In this document: one piece after another, positions 31,537 through 42,900 of the stretch | Position numbering within the stretch: the stretch's first letter is position 1 | How the letters are laid out: each line of letters begins with the position of its first letter | Source of the DNA: Macrolepiota albuminosa | Taxonomy: Eukaryota > Basidiomycota > Agaricomycetes > Agaricales > Agaricaceae | Assembly: GCA_027475525.1 (NCBI GenBank) | Contig: JAMWFC010000032.1 | Location: 1,736,001 to 1,800,000, forward strand | Reading direction: 5' to 3' | DNA length: 64,000 bases | Program-made: the position numbers and the translations under genes | Notes under the pieces: generated by a model | The model's database searches: none | What the model was told of the DNA's origin: nothing | What the model saw: the letters and a program-made list of their open reading frames with translations, nothing else

Positions 31537-33540
31537 TGATGACACCCAAAGTTTGGTCAGTAACAAATGTAGTAATAGTGTTACTGGGCCAAAAGCTTGT
31601 GTTGGGCACACTAAAAGTGATGCGGGGAGTCCTGGGCAGGTCTCAGAGAACGCACCTATGAAAAATAAGGTAAGGTCAAAAGGAATCGGCAAGTGTCAAG
31701 CGCTAAGGTAAAAGCACCTAGGAAAAAAGCGGTAAGTGAACACAGCAATATAAGTGGCAAGAACACAGTGATAGGCTTCTACTCGGACTGAGCGCATCAA
31801 GGGACATTATAGGCCAACCGACACTTGATGTACTGAAGACTCTAGCGACCAGTTGGGAATATAGAGCAGCCCTAGCTCTGGCACGCTACTACAGGACTTA
31901 TCTATTTACCCTAACCGCCAGCTACCAGGCCTTCAGCACACTCCATTCACCTATCCCAAGGATGAAGGAGGCTCAGAACGTATAGCACTAACACGATAGC
32001 AGGAGAGGACTCTAACTAAACCCTGATCACTTCCAGAAGGAGCCAGCAGCAGGCGCTGCCATTTGATGAGGCACTTCAATCAGAAGTCTAAAAGGATCAA
32101 TGACGGCGGCACTGGATATACTTAAATCTGACATCTGGACCTGTCAGGAACTGGTACAATGAGTAGCGCTGACATTAGCGCTCATGGCGTCTGTCAAGGA
32201 TTTTCCGACCATATCCCAGAACAGCCTGGCCAATCGGAGTTATAGTAAAAGTAAGCAGACTTGTACAATTCTAAGTCAGTATAGAGTTGCCGCTGGTTGC
32301 TGTGGGTCATAACGCCGTTGGTCGCCATCATTCATGTGCAAAAGGTTGCCGTTGACAGGTCGCCATTAGAGGAAACCACAAGGAGAGGCGCTAGGAGGTA
32401 GCGCCACAGATGGACTTTTATCTTGGCAAACACAGTAGTGCATAGTATATAAAATAGCTACTTCACATGTATATAACAACAAATTGTAACCCCTTGAGCA
32501 CCAAGTTACACTCAGCATTCAAATCACACTAGCTTTCTCTGACTTCATCACTAAGTCGGGCGCTAGCCTTGTCTATCTCATCTTTGTTGTTTACGGTGCC
32601 ACCTATGGGCACAATACGCTGCACTACTTGTCTTTTCTTTTATATCTTTGTTTAAGCTACAACGCTTACCATCTGCCAGGTAGCCCCTGAAGCGCTATAA
32701 TTTAGCGCATTGTTTTATTACCTCCACTCAAGCATACCGGGACCCTGTCAGGACTTCTCACAACTACGCACGCCAAGCGCTGGAGACGGCGTTGTACTGC
32801 GTATACGTCCAGCACACCCAACCACAGTTGGCGTCATCAATGGTAAGCTTAGCACAGTCTAAGCGTTGTTAATGCCTGCCGTAGCTGCAGTGCACGAGTA
32901 TGTCATGGGCTAGCAATAGTCTGCAACAGCCAATGACTTCGACGTTGCCGACCGTAAATGAGATTTAGACCGTAAGGGAGACTGGAGTAAAGAAGGCAGG
33001 AAACTCTGTTCTGATTGTTCTATGTACAAATCGGTAAGCACTTTTATACTACAACAAGGTCACCGTTGCCAAGTAACTAATAATGCCAAAGTGCGGTGAA
33101 CTTGGAAAATTTTATGGGGTGGCTCCAATAGTTTCAGATCCCTACCATCCATTCCAGATGCTTAGCAATGCCAGGTGGCAGATCGCAACGCTAAACCATC
33201 AAACCATCAACCTTCTGTCTGTCCAAAATACTAAGCAATGTCAGGCACCAAATTGAGGCGCTAAGCAATGTCAGATGCCAAGGTCAAATGCCAAGCTGTC
33301 CGTCAGTTTTTGATAGATCATCAGTCTTCTCACTAAGCGCTGTTGTCAGTGACTGATGCCATCTGTCAGTTGTCATTCTATCTGCCATCGGCGCTATCAT
33401 TGATCAGATCTACTTCTTGCCATGCACGGCCATCAAATATTGCCAAAATTGGTTAATTAGTGCACGCTAAGGTATCCTGAGCTGGTGCCGCATTGCCGTA
33501 GCCTGCTGTTGATGCGCTGATCCTGTATGAGGTCCTATTA
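31537..33540 (-). repeat. Solo LTR of a B-related family, inserted in B integrase
   Basis: Plus-strand ends are TGATGACACCCAAAG and GGTCCTATTA, matching 51102-52007 end to end apart from a nested insertion (31769-32839). Flanks are ccag(t) and ccgg(t), a 4- to 5-bp target duplication with one difference. It splits integrase between NIVEATYLQP and LAPNSILVTTD, so it is not the element's own terminus. Confidence 0.85.
31769..32839 (+). repeat. Insertion nested in the solo LTR, itself LTR-like
   Basis: A 1,071-bp block absent from the related LTR 51102-52007. Ends are TGATAGGCTTC and GGCGTCATCA (TG...CA). A TATA-like tatataaaatag near 32446, followed by a transcript-start-like region, suggests a plus-strand LTR promoter. 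No reading frame of note. I found no matching target duplication, so the exact ends are uncertain. Confidence 0.55.
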
Positions 33541-34353
33541 CCGGTTGGAGATAAGTTGCTTCAACAATGTTGGCAGGGAGCAGTGGGTGGATGCCATTAG
33601 CAGCGTAATAGGGAGAACAACCCATGCGCTTACAAAGAGTTACTCTTTTGGACCAGAATACTGAATAAGTTGCCTCACTGCAACGGAATTCATTGCCATC
33701 AACTGCCTTAAAGAGTGCTTGCTGCACATCAAAGTAAGGTTGTTCCACCAGACCGTTGGTGTGCTTGTTGTAGCCTGAGATGCGGATATGGTGGATATTG
33801 TACTTTTTGGCGAGGTAAGTCAAAGATTTAATGATTGGCACACCATTATCTGTAACAATCTCCCTTAGTGCTCCCCATCGGCAAACAACATCCTCAAAGA
33901 GCCACTTGGCAATGGCATTGGTATTCTCGCACTGGAGCATGCAGAACTCAGGCCAATGGATTAGCAAGCAGTGTCCCTGGATGATATACTTATAGCAACC
34001 AGACTTGGGCATATGCATAGTGTCAATGTAGATCTTGCTAAACAAAGGTGCTGGTGTAGTGATGGTAGGCAGGATAAGAACTTGGCGAGTCTGCTGAATC
34101 TGGCAAAGGTAGCAAGTCCAGATCTACCAAGCAATGTTGGCACTAACGTGTGGCCACCAAAAACGCTCTAAGAGGGTGGCTCAGGTGGCATACAAACTTC
34201 TGTGACTAAGTTTGTCATGCATAGCATGCAGGATACGTAGGCAACTGTCCTGCTTGATGACCAATTTGTGAGCACCATTGCTATGTCATCGCCAAAAATG
34301 ATTGTTGGTAAAGAAGAAGTGAGTAGCATAGCAAATAAAAGTTGCATACCCAT
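33541..34353 (-). pseudogene. Element B integrase (zinc-binding and catalytic core)
   Basis: Core frame 34045-33541 carries KIYIDTMHMP (first Asp), REIVTDNGVP (second Asp) and TNGLVEQPYFDVQQALFKA (Glu), the Ty3 DDE order. Further upstream, broken frames at about 34353-34100 hold traces of the zinc-binding domain (WWPHVS, CYLCQIQ). The frame ends by running into the solo LTR at 33540. Confidence 0.85.
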
Positions 34354-34399
34354 TGTCGCTAAGGTTCTCTGAGTACTTCAGGTCTTGTATCCAATATTC

Positions 34400-35958
34400 C
34401 ATGGCTAAGAGGCACTTATCTTCAGCTTGGGCTTTGGTGGATTGAGGTACTGCATCATAGGTGAGTTGGCAACTATCCTCTCTAAGCGGTCAAGGTTCCT
34501 GTACAATCCTTACTGGAGGAGTCCTGACTAAGGATGCTTGCCATGTAGAAAGTAAGCAGGGCGCTAAAGATGTTGGGCCAGTAAGGGACAATGGAGTGCA
34601 GGAAGACAGTGGTGGGCTGTTGCCAATGCAAAAAAAAGGTGGACAGGTTGTTGAATAAGATGCATAAAGCCATGTAAGCAGTTGACCCAATCTTCAAAGT
34701 CACTATTGTCATTAAGATTAATTGCCGGGTTGCCAGGTTGCTGAGGTTGCCTAGAAAGTCCATCTGGTCCATGGAAGGTGCCTTTAATGTGAACAAGCTC
34801 AAAGTGGAACATAAGGATAGCTACCACTCAACAGTTCATGCTAGCCGACAGCTGGAGGTCAGATTCTGGAGCATATCCTTGATGTACCTAGTGTCCACTT
34901 TGACAATAAGATTGTGCACACCAATGAGATACATCCTTAGCACCTGGAATGCCTTGAAGAGGCCATAGAGTTCCAACTTTGGCTGACTGTAGTGTGATTC
35001 CCAGTTGTTAAGCATGATGGATCCAAAGCGGTTGTAACGGTGCTGTTTTCTATTGTCGCTAAGGCACTGGCAGAGAAAGTAGCCAACAGCAATATATGAG
35101 GTGTCAACCACTAAGATGACAGGGTCAGCAGACACATAGTCAATAGGGACAAGTGGCTTGGTGTTTTTCAGTGCTTTGACAAGGTCACATTGGAAGTTGA
35201 CTTGGTCTGGGCCAAACTCAAAGGGTTCATTAGTGCACATGAGTCAGGTAAGGTGATGGATGCAATGGGCAAAGTTCTTGACAAATATTCAGAGAATGCC
35301 AATGGGTGTCCAAGAATTTTGAACCTTGGTGCACAGAAAAGAGGTCCCGCCACTATACTTCATGCACTGGAGAACATGATTAAGAAGCTGAAAGAAGTCC
35401 CAAAGTGCCAAGCATATGTTGTTGTTGTCAGGATGCTTTTCCAGCAAGCCATCAGTGAGTTGCCAGTCTTTGAGTCCTTTAATGCCAATGTCATCAATGA
35501 AGCTAAGCATGTTATGAGGGATTTCTGGTTGGAGGATAAAGGTGATGTTGTCATGAAAAATAGGGACTGAGTTAGTCCAGCCCATAGGTAGAGTAACTAG
35601 GCACAAGATGTCAAAGGAGGTCTGAAAGGTAGTAAGGTCATGGGACAAGGGATGTATCAAGCACTTGTCATAGCCGATGTAGAGATCAAGAGTGGTGCTA
35701 CAGATGCACCCAGCAAAGGACTCAGCAATATGGTCAGGAAAAGAAGGCATGCTACAGTACCAAATAGTAACTCTATTTAGTGGCTCTAAACTGTGAACAA
35801 TATGCAAATTACCATTCTTCTTGAGTACACAGAACCAGCAGGAGCAGTAAGAGCTGTTAGATGGCTCATAGATGCCAGCCTATATCTTAGTGCATATAAT
35901 CTGGCAGACATTAGCCTTGATGCCAGGCAGCAAGGGTCTGTTATGTTCAGTCCATGGC
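34400..35958 (-). pseudogene. Element B reverse transcriptase and RNase H
   Basis: 35807-35289 holds RT: VHSLEPLNRVTI, LDLYIGYD (first Asp), LVTLPMGWTNSVPIFHDNIT and LSFIDDIGIKG (the catalytic box is intact as IDD). 35240-34836 covers the connection and start of RNase H (DPVILVVDTSYIAVGYFLCQ). 34827-34564 holds the RNase H end, FHFELVHIKGTFHGPDGLSR, typical of this fungal Ty3 lineage. Frameshifts separate the parts. The RT N-terminus lies beyond A2, at 47718 onward. Confidence 0.85.
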
Positions 35959-35963
35959 ATATG

Positions 35964-36722
35964 TGTCACGACTCCTCCCCTCCAGATCCACCCCTGGAAC
36001 CCTCCCTCTGACCCTACAAAACGTGCCCCACCATCATGACTACCGACACCGCCATTACACGCATCAAGGACCGCCATCACCCAGCACCCCCCAGCAACCC
36101 CACATCACGGACCCAGGATCAACTGCCATCAACCCCCAATCAACAACCAGATCACGCCAACCGCTTTTGAGCCATCATGCATCACGCATCACAGCTCCCT
36201 CTGCACCAATTGATTGCGCACCCCACACATGTGATCCCAGTATACAGTCCCCCTCCCGCTACTCAATGCCCCCCGGAACTTATCCCAGACATCCCAGAAC
36301 CCCAGCGACCTGGACCTGGCCCTGTAGTACTTATAGTGTAGCTCCCCATTGTATTTGCTAGTCTTGATATTACACTTGTTTGCTTGCGTGCCCTTTGACT
36401 GACTGGTATGCCCAATTGGTACGCTTTGACTGGCACGCTCAAATTGTTCGTGTGCTCCTAAGACTGGTATGCACTTCGCAACCTAACCTTTACTAACCGG
36501 GTCTCGTCCTAGAACCTCCGGTTCTCAACTCGACTCAAACCCTCTTACTCTTCGCCCCCATCTGATCCCTGGACTAAGTCCCTTATCCTGGGAATCCCCT
36601 GTTCACAACTTGAACCCCAGAAGCTCAGTCTGGAGTTCCAGACACCTGAGTACACGTAGATCAAGTCCGCCTCATAAGGGCATTGCTTTTCTGGAAAGCC
36701 CCCGACTCAGCAGAACCTGACA
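35964..36722 (+). repeat. A2 5' LTR
   Basis: 759 bp, TGTCACGACTCC...GAACCTGACA. It contains agtcttgatatta at 36360-36372, complementary to the PBS that follows the LTR, with a TATA-like cttatag about 30 bp upstream; this marks the probable RNA start. Reduced in CpG relative to F. Confidence 0.93.
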
Positions 36723-36735
36723 TAATATCAAGACT
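36723..36735 (+). promoter_or_regulatory. A2 primer binding site, self-complementary type
   Basis: taatatcaagact directly follows the 5' LTR. It is a perfect 13-nt reverse complement of 36360-36372 within the LTR and does not resemble a tRNA 3' end. The same pair occurs in F. This is the arrangement of Tf1-type self-priming elements. Confidence 0.75.
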
Positions 36736-36755
36736 CTCTCCTTACACCGTTTTTG

Positions 36756-39700
36756 ATGGCTACGTATACTCACACCTATTATCCCACGGGCTACCAGACC
36801 AACCCTTATGGACATCCAGTTCCCAACCACTACTCCACACAGACCCCCTGCCCCACTTATCCACCTCTCCTGTACAAGCCCCAACATCTCCACCACTACT
36901 GGGCCCCCGACCCGTCCCTCTATAACCTGGGGCTCTCAGCCAGCTGGGCCCCTCTGCCCAACCTAGCCATGGCACGACTTGTGGAGGCCCCCTTATACCG
37001 GAGCATCCCTGGGGGTCTACCAGAGACCCCGCCTATCCTCAGTGAACCTCGCCCGATTCCCTCCAGCGAGGGCTCCTGTCAGGTTCCGCTGAGTCGGGGG
37101 CTTTCCGGGAAAGCAATCGCCCTTACAATGCGGACTTGACCCACGGATACTCAGGTGTCTGGAACTCCGGGGCTAGGACTCCGGGGTTCAAGACGTGGAC
37201 AGGGAAATCCCGGGAGAGGGGACTTAGTCCGGGGGTTTTGGGTGGTGGTAACTGGGGAGTTCGGGTGGGGGTCGAGTCGTGAACCGGAGGTTCTAAGACG
37301 AGACCAAGTTAGTAAGTTAAAGTCGTGAAGTGCGTACCAGTCTTAGAGCACGCGATTATCCAAGCGTGCCAGTCAAGCGTGCCAGTCAATGCGTACCAGT
37401 CAAATAGAGGGCATGCAACAATCCAAGTAATGCAATGTAACAGTGTATGTAATATTAAGACTAGCGAATATAACAGGGAACTATGCTATAAGTACTACGG
37501 GACCGGGTCTCGGGGTTCCGGGATGTCTGGGATGGGTTCTGGGGGTCATTGAGTAGCGGCAGGGGCTGCATACCGGGATCGCGCGTGTGGGGCCTGCGAT
37601 CAATTGGCGTGGATGGAGCCGTGATGCGTAATGCATGATGGCCAGGAACGAGTCGCGTGATCTGATCGTTGATCGGGGCTGGTGGCGGCTGATGGCGGTC
37701 CTTGATGCGTGTGATGGCGGTGTCAGCGGTTGTGATGGCGGGCGTGTCCTGTGGGGTTGAAGGGAGGGTCCCGGATGGTGTTCCAGGAGTGTCCCGGGGT
37801 GGGCCCGGAGGGGAAGGGTCGTGACAGCCCCTTTGCGCCTACCCCCTATTATGGTTACCCATTCTCAGTGGACCTCGCCCAATTCCCCCCAGCGAGGGCC
37901 CCTTTGCATCCACCCTCTACTATGGTTACCAGTGCCCTGCCCCCCAACCCCACAGACCTCCCAACTACGACTACCCCCCTTGACACTACTCGGCCACCGC
38001 CCCACTCACTCAGACCCCTCCCTCACCAATGGGACGACGATGCCTCGAGGAGTATGAACAGCAATGGGACAAAGTGCTTCGATCACTCAGGATCTCACTG
38101 GAGGACTTCATGCAGCAGACAAGGGCGCTACTCATGGAATTTGGACACAACAATTTTGAAGGCACTCCAGAAGACTGGGCCCATTGCTTGGTCGAATTTG
38201 GGGACCGCCTCACATGAGGAGAACTCCTGGAGCAGACTATGGTAAAGTACAGACAGAACACAATCCTCTGCGAAGAGCTGCAGCAACTGCTTAATGAAGT
38301 CCACGTGTTCCCCTCCCCTCGACCCCTCAACAACCCTGCGGACCTGGGTCGCTTGATTCACATCCAGCGGGAACCCCCAGAACCGGCCCCAGCAGCCCCT
38401 GTAGTCCCAACTCTGGAGCAACAACAACAGGAAGAGCAACAAAATGCCTTGGCCATACTGTGGTCTCTCAACCCGATGGGAGGGCTATTTGATCAGCCTG
38501 CTGCCTGCACGGTAGGCTTGTCAACTCGCCGTAGGGCTAACTCTGTTCCTAGCACCTTCAAAACCTGGGAACAGCCCCAGAGACTCCTGGAACTGCTCTC
38601 GCAAATGGACAATGCTTGACCTCTACCCCTAAGACACCCCTAGCATGGACAACACGCTGTGCTACATCAACAAACAATGCCCCATGCCTGCAACTGCCCT
38701 GGCACCGCCTCCCACGTCTGTCCTAGCCTCCCCGGAGCCCAACTTCTGTCGTGACTCCCCGCTCCACTTTGACCTGCAGAACCCCCCACAGCCTCCAATG
38801 CAAGCGCGACCCTCCCAGATTGAACGTCCCCCGTGCAACCCAGCACCTGACTCAGCACCCGGCCCCCCCAGGTCAACCTGACACCACCAAACCCTCCCTG
38901 ACCGCCCCTGCCACCCCCAACCAAACCCCAGGGATGACCCCCCAGCCCCCCATCTCTGCTGCCTCCTGCATGGAGACCCAGACCTCCCCTCTGCAGGGAC
39001 GAACTGAACTCCCTTGAGACAAGGGGCCTCCCAGATGTGGACCCCCAGGTGAGCCATCTGGAGGAGGCCCTCCAGGCAGGTGGGGTCCTGCCCTCGGCGC
39101 CTTTCCTCCCCAAGGAGGGGGGGGTAACCACTATTACTACTACTACAACGCCGGCCCCCGTCCCTGCAATGCCACCGGACTGGATGATGCTCACGATGCC
39201 CTTGCCCATGAAGGGCGTCTGGACATCCAAAAGCCCGATGCATTCATGGGCCAGGACCCCTGAAAATGGCGTACCTTTCTCACTCAATGTCTTAACACAT
39301 TTCAGACAAAGCCACTCATGTTTCAGGTTGACAGCTTCCAGGTGGCCTTTGCCGCCTCGTACCTTCAGGGAATCACCTTCGATCACTACACGGCCCTCAT
39401 CCAGTTCGATCCCAACAACCTGGCACTCTCCTGCTAGCAAGCCTTTGTTGACGAGTTCTCTGGGAAGTTTGGGATCTACAACACCGTGGCCGAGGCCAAG
39501 AACAACCTCTTCAACCTCCGGATGCATTCCGAGGAACGCTTCACCATCTTCATCGTATGTTTTGAGAAGGAAGCTTATGAGACAGGCTGGAACTACAGCG
39601 CCCTCCAGTATGCCCTCCGCCATGCACTGCCGCAATGCATCAAGGATGTCCTCTGACTTGCCCCAAAACAACCCTCCTATGACGGATACAAGGCTCTCAT

Positions 39701-40243
39701 TATGCAAATCGACAGCACTACTGGGAAGACCGCAGCAAGTATTCAAACTCCTGAGCCCCCTGGAACCCTAGAGGAGGACCTCCATGGCCCTTTGGCGAAC
39801 TCCCCAACCTCCAAAACCAAAACCCTGGTCCCCCCGCATTCTCTGGCAGCTGACCCCCAGTGAGTCGTGGCCCACTCAATACTAACCCCAGCAGCGGTGC
39901 CCACCCCCAGGCCAAACTTAACGCCGCTGTGGCCGCCAACAACTTGGGCAACATGCCAAGCCCCAAAGAACCCCTGGAAGACCCTGAAGACCCCAACTTT
40001 GCTGACAAATAGGACAAAGAGGCCCTCCGGGCCAACCGACTTCAGAAAAAGGGACAACCCTGGGTTAAGGTTCCAAAGGATGTGCAGGAATGACGAAGGA
40101 GGGAAGGTGTTTGCATACTCTGCGGTGAAAAAGACCATTTCATCTCCGAGTGCCCCCAACAACAGGTTATGGGACGTGCCACCTGGACCTTCGAAGGGGA
40201 GGATGCCACCTATGAATATTCAGAAAACAACCTGGTGATTTAG
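36756..40243 (+). pseudogene. A2 gag: N-terminal proline-rich region, capsid, CCHC knuckle
   Basis: ATG 36756 (MATYTHTYYPTGYQTN). It is interrupted by a solo LTR at 37077, then resumes with a diverged 71-bp-spaced duplication of a Tyr/Pro-rich segment. The helical part (EYEQQWDKVLRSLRISLEDF) is near 38050, and the capsid at about 39330-39720 (GITFDHYTALIQFDPNNLAL, FEKEAYETGWNYSAL, LAPKQPSYDGYKALI). Knuckle CILCGEKDHFISEC lies at about 40115-40160. Gag ends at TAG 40241-40243. Stops such as TGA 39654-39656 equal CGA in F. Confidence 0.85.
37077..37826 (-). repeat. Solo LTR of the A family, inverted, inside A2 gag
   Basis: 750 bp, TGTCAGGTTCCGC...GGTCGTGACA, the reverse complement of the A-family LTR. 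Flanks gctcc and gcccc form a 5-bp target duplication with one difference. It is much richer in CpG than its host A2, which suits a later insertion than A2 itself. Confidence 0.92.
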
Positions 40244-41580
40244 ACCTGGAAGACATCCTAAATCGCAGAATCAACCCTGATGTCTTCTCTGCCCCGGTCT
40301 CACATCTTTGCTTTATGACACTCGTACAGGACACCCTCACGGCTTACCTACCCTCCCACTCCTCATACTTCCTCCTTCTCAAAACCTGCCTCACCCCCTC
40401 CAGAATCCTCCTCAACACCCTCGTCAACAGTGGCACCACGGACAACTTCATTGATGAGGCATGGTCTACCTTCACCCTGGAACCCGCTCAACAACTCCCA
40501 GTCCTGGTATGACTCTGCCTCTACAGCGGGGGATATCACTCATTCTGTGCGTATGCCCATTATCTTCGCCAACAGACAGACTCACACCCTCTGAATGCTG
40601 ATAACCAAACTCCACCCCTCTATGCCTCTGGTCTTAGGGCTTCCGTGGCTTTGAGACACCAATCCCCACGTCAACTGGTGACATCTCACCCTTCACCTGA
40701 CCCGGGAACCGATGCCCAACGACCAGCAACTCCCCTTCGACATCCTCCACTCCCCAGGCCCCAACTCAACTCCAAAGGACCTCCTGGATGGACCCCCACT
40801 GCCCCCCGGACTCCAGTCTCACTCGTCCCGATCCTTTGTCATCAATGCCAGGTTGGACGGCGCCCCGGGACCAATATCAGCCCTCATTGACAGCGGAGCT
40901 ACTGGAGTTTTCATCAGCAACACCCTCGACCTTTCCCACAACTCTCTTGACCAACCCCTCCACCTGCAATGGCTTGACGGCACCCTCTTCTCCTCTGGCT
41001 CCATCCAGAGGTCTTACTCAGAATGTGTGACCCTGGACAATGGCTTTGAGTTTATCTCCGACTTCCTGGTCATGCGGCTTCACGGATTGACCCTGATGGT
41101 GCTGGGACTACTCTGGCTACATGACACAAACCCTGACATTGACTGGAGAACGCTCACCATGACGTTCCCAGAACCTGAGGACCACCCCACAACCGCCGTG
41201 CATCTCCGGGCTCTAGAGAGCGACCTGAAGCCTGACACCCCCAGGGCTGCAATCTTGCCTCTCACTGATGTGCTTCCAACCATGCCCCTGATGCCCGTCC
41301 AAACCCGCAAGGCCCCCAATCGACCCCCAAACATTCCTTGAAACAAGTACAAAGGGCCAAACTACCTGGGCCGGTCTCAGACATGCGCCAGACCTGCTCT
41401 GACCTGGGAACCCGCAACCCTGATCGACCTGAATGCACTCGACATTAGGATTATTGGAGCTGCCCCCTTTGCCCGCCTCCTGCAGGACAGAACCCCCATG
41501 TTTCAGCTGCATACCTCACCATCTCTCCTGGAAGAACACTTGCGAGGGGACGCTATTACCCTGGAGATGAAAACCAAGGA
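40244..41580 (+). pseudogene. A2 tandem retropepsin-like segments and linker
   Basis: Pol starts in the -1 frame at the gag stop (DLEDILNRRINPD). The first protease-like segment at about 40400-40510 reads LVNSGTTDNFIDEAW, with the catalytic Asp of DSGA replaced by Asn. The second, in the frame 40712-41341, reads ALIDSGATGVFISNTLDLSH with DSGA intact, then LVMRLHGLTLMVLGLLWLHD. The linker NALDIRIIGAAPFARLL and LEEHLRGDAITLEMKTKEQI leads to RT. Confidence 0.8.
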
Positions 41581-42900
41581 ACAGATCCTCCGAGAAGTAG
41601 TTCCCCCGGAGTATCATGAGTTCGCTGACGTATTCTCCAAAGAAGACGCTAAGGAGATTTCCCCTCACCACTTCTATGACCATATAATCGATCTTGAGGA
41701 AGGAACCACCCCCCCTTCAGCAAGGTATACAACATGTCGGAAGTTGAGCTCCAGGCCCTCAAGGGCTACCTTGATGAAATGCTCAGGAAGGGATTCATCT
41801 GACCCTTCACCTCCGCCGCCGGAGCTCTGGTTCTATTTACCAAGAAAAAGGATGGTTCACTCCGACTCTGCATTGACTAACAGGGACTCAATAAGATCAC
41901 CAAGAAGAACCACTACTTGCTCCTGCTCATTGGCAATCTGGTTGATTGACTCCGCAGTGCCAAGGTTTACATGAAGATTGACCTCCGCTCTGGCTACAAC
42001 AATGTCCGCATTGCCCCAGGACATGAGTGGAAAACCGCGTTCCACACGCAGTATAGTCTGTTTGAATACCTTGTAATGCCTTTCGGAATGACTAACTCTC
42101 CTGCCATGTTCCAATACTTCATGAGCGACGTCTTCGTGATCGTCTACCTGGACAATATTCTCATCTACTCCGACTTGAAGGAGGACCATCAGAAGCACGT
42201 CTGACAAGTCCTGGAATGCCTCCGGAAGCACAACCTCCACGCCAAGCCTGAGAAGTGTTCATTCCACATGGAAGAGGTTGAGTATCTTGGCGTTATTGTA
42301 TCCCCGAACGGCATTCACATAGACCCCCACAAGGTCAAGGCCATCATCAACTGGCCACAACCCCGGAACGTCAAGGAAGTACAATCCTTCTTGGGTTCTG
42401 GTATCACAAAACCCCTCAACTGGCTCACGTGCAAGGATGTTGCATGGAACTGGGACAGTAACTGCCAGAGCATCTTCAACTTGCTCAAGGAGGCTTTCAC
42501 AGCTGCCTCCATACTCCGGCATTACGACCCCACCCTCCCAATCATCATGGAATGCGACGCCTCCAACTATGTCATTGCCGGGATTCTCTTGCAGATGGGA
42601 CCTGACGGTGAGGAACTCCGGCCAGTCGCCTTCTACACCTGGTCTATGATTGATGCCAAGCTCAACTACAACATCTATGATAAGGAGCTCCTTGCCATTG
42701 TTGAAGCCTTCAAACAATGGTGAGCCTACCTCGAGGGAGCCCGGCACTGGATCCAGGTCTACTTGGATCACAACAACCTGCAGTACTTCACCACAACCAA
42801 GCAACTTAGTTGACAACAGGATGACTCAGGGCTAAACCAAATGCCCTTACCCAGCGACCGGACATCTACCCTAAGAAGTCGTTCGAGATGGAGTGCAATG
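41581..42900 (+). pseudogene. A2 reverse transcriptase and RNase H
   Basis: VPPEYHEFADVFSKEDA opens the RT. Then come LRLCID with a following stop, [14 protein letters not shown] (first Asp), [15 protein letters not shown] and [11 protein letters not shown]: the catalytic YLDD is YLDN, as in A1. RNase H at about 42540-42830 has MECDASNYVIAGILLQM and YDKELLAIVEAFKQW. Compared with A1, about 25 residues of the connection (ANFYRRFIDNY region) are deleted near 42395. Several TGA stops are present. Confidence 0.85.

Noticed and set aside
33467..33560. Element B ending at the TGATGA...CCTATTA repeat 31537-33540 (as its 3' LTR)
   Set aside because: Integrase continues on the far side (LAPNSILVTTD at 31536 leftwards) and the flanks form a target duplication, so it is a later solo LTR insertion.
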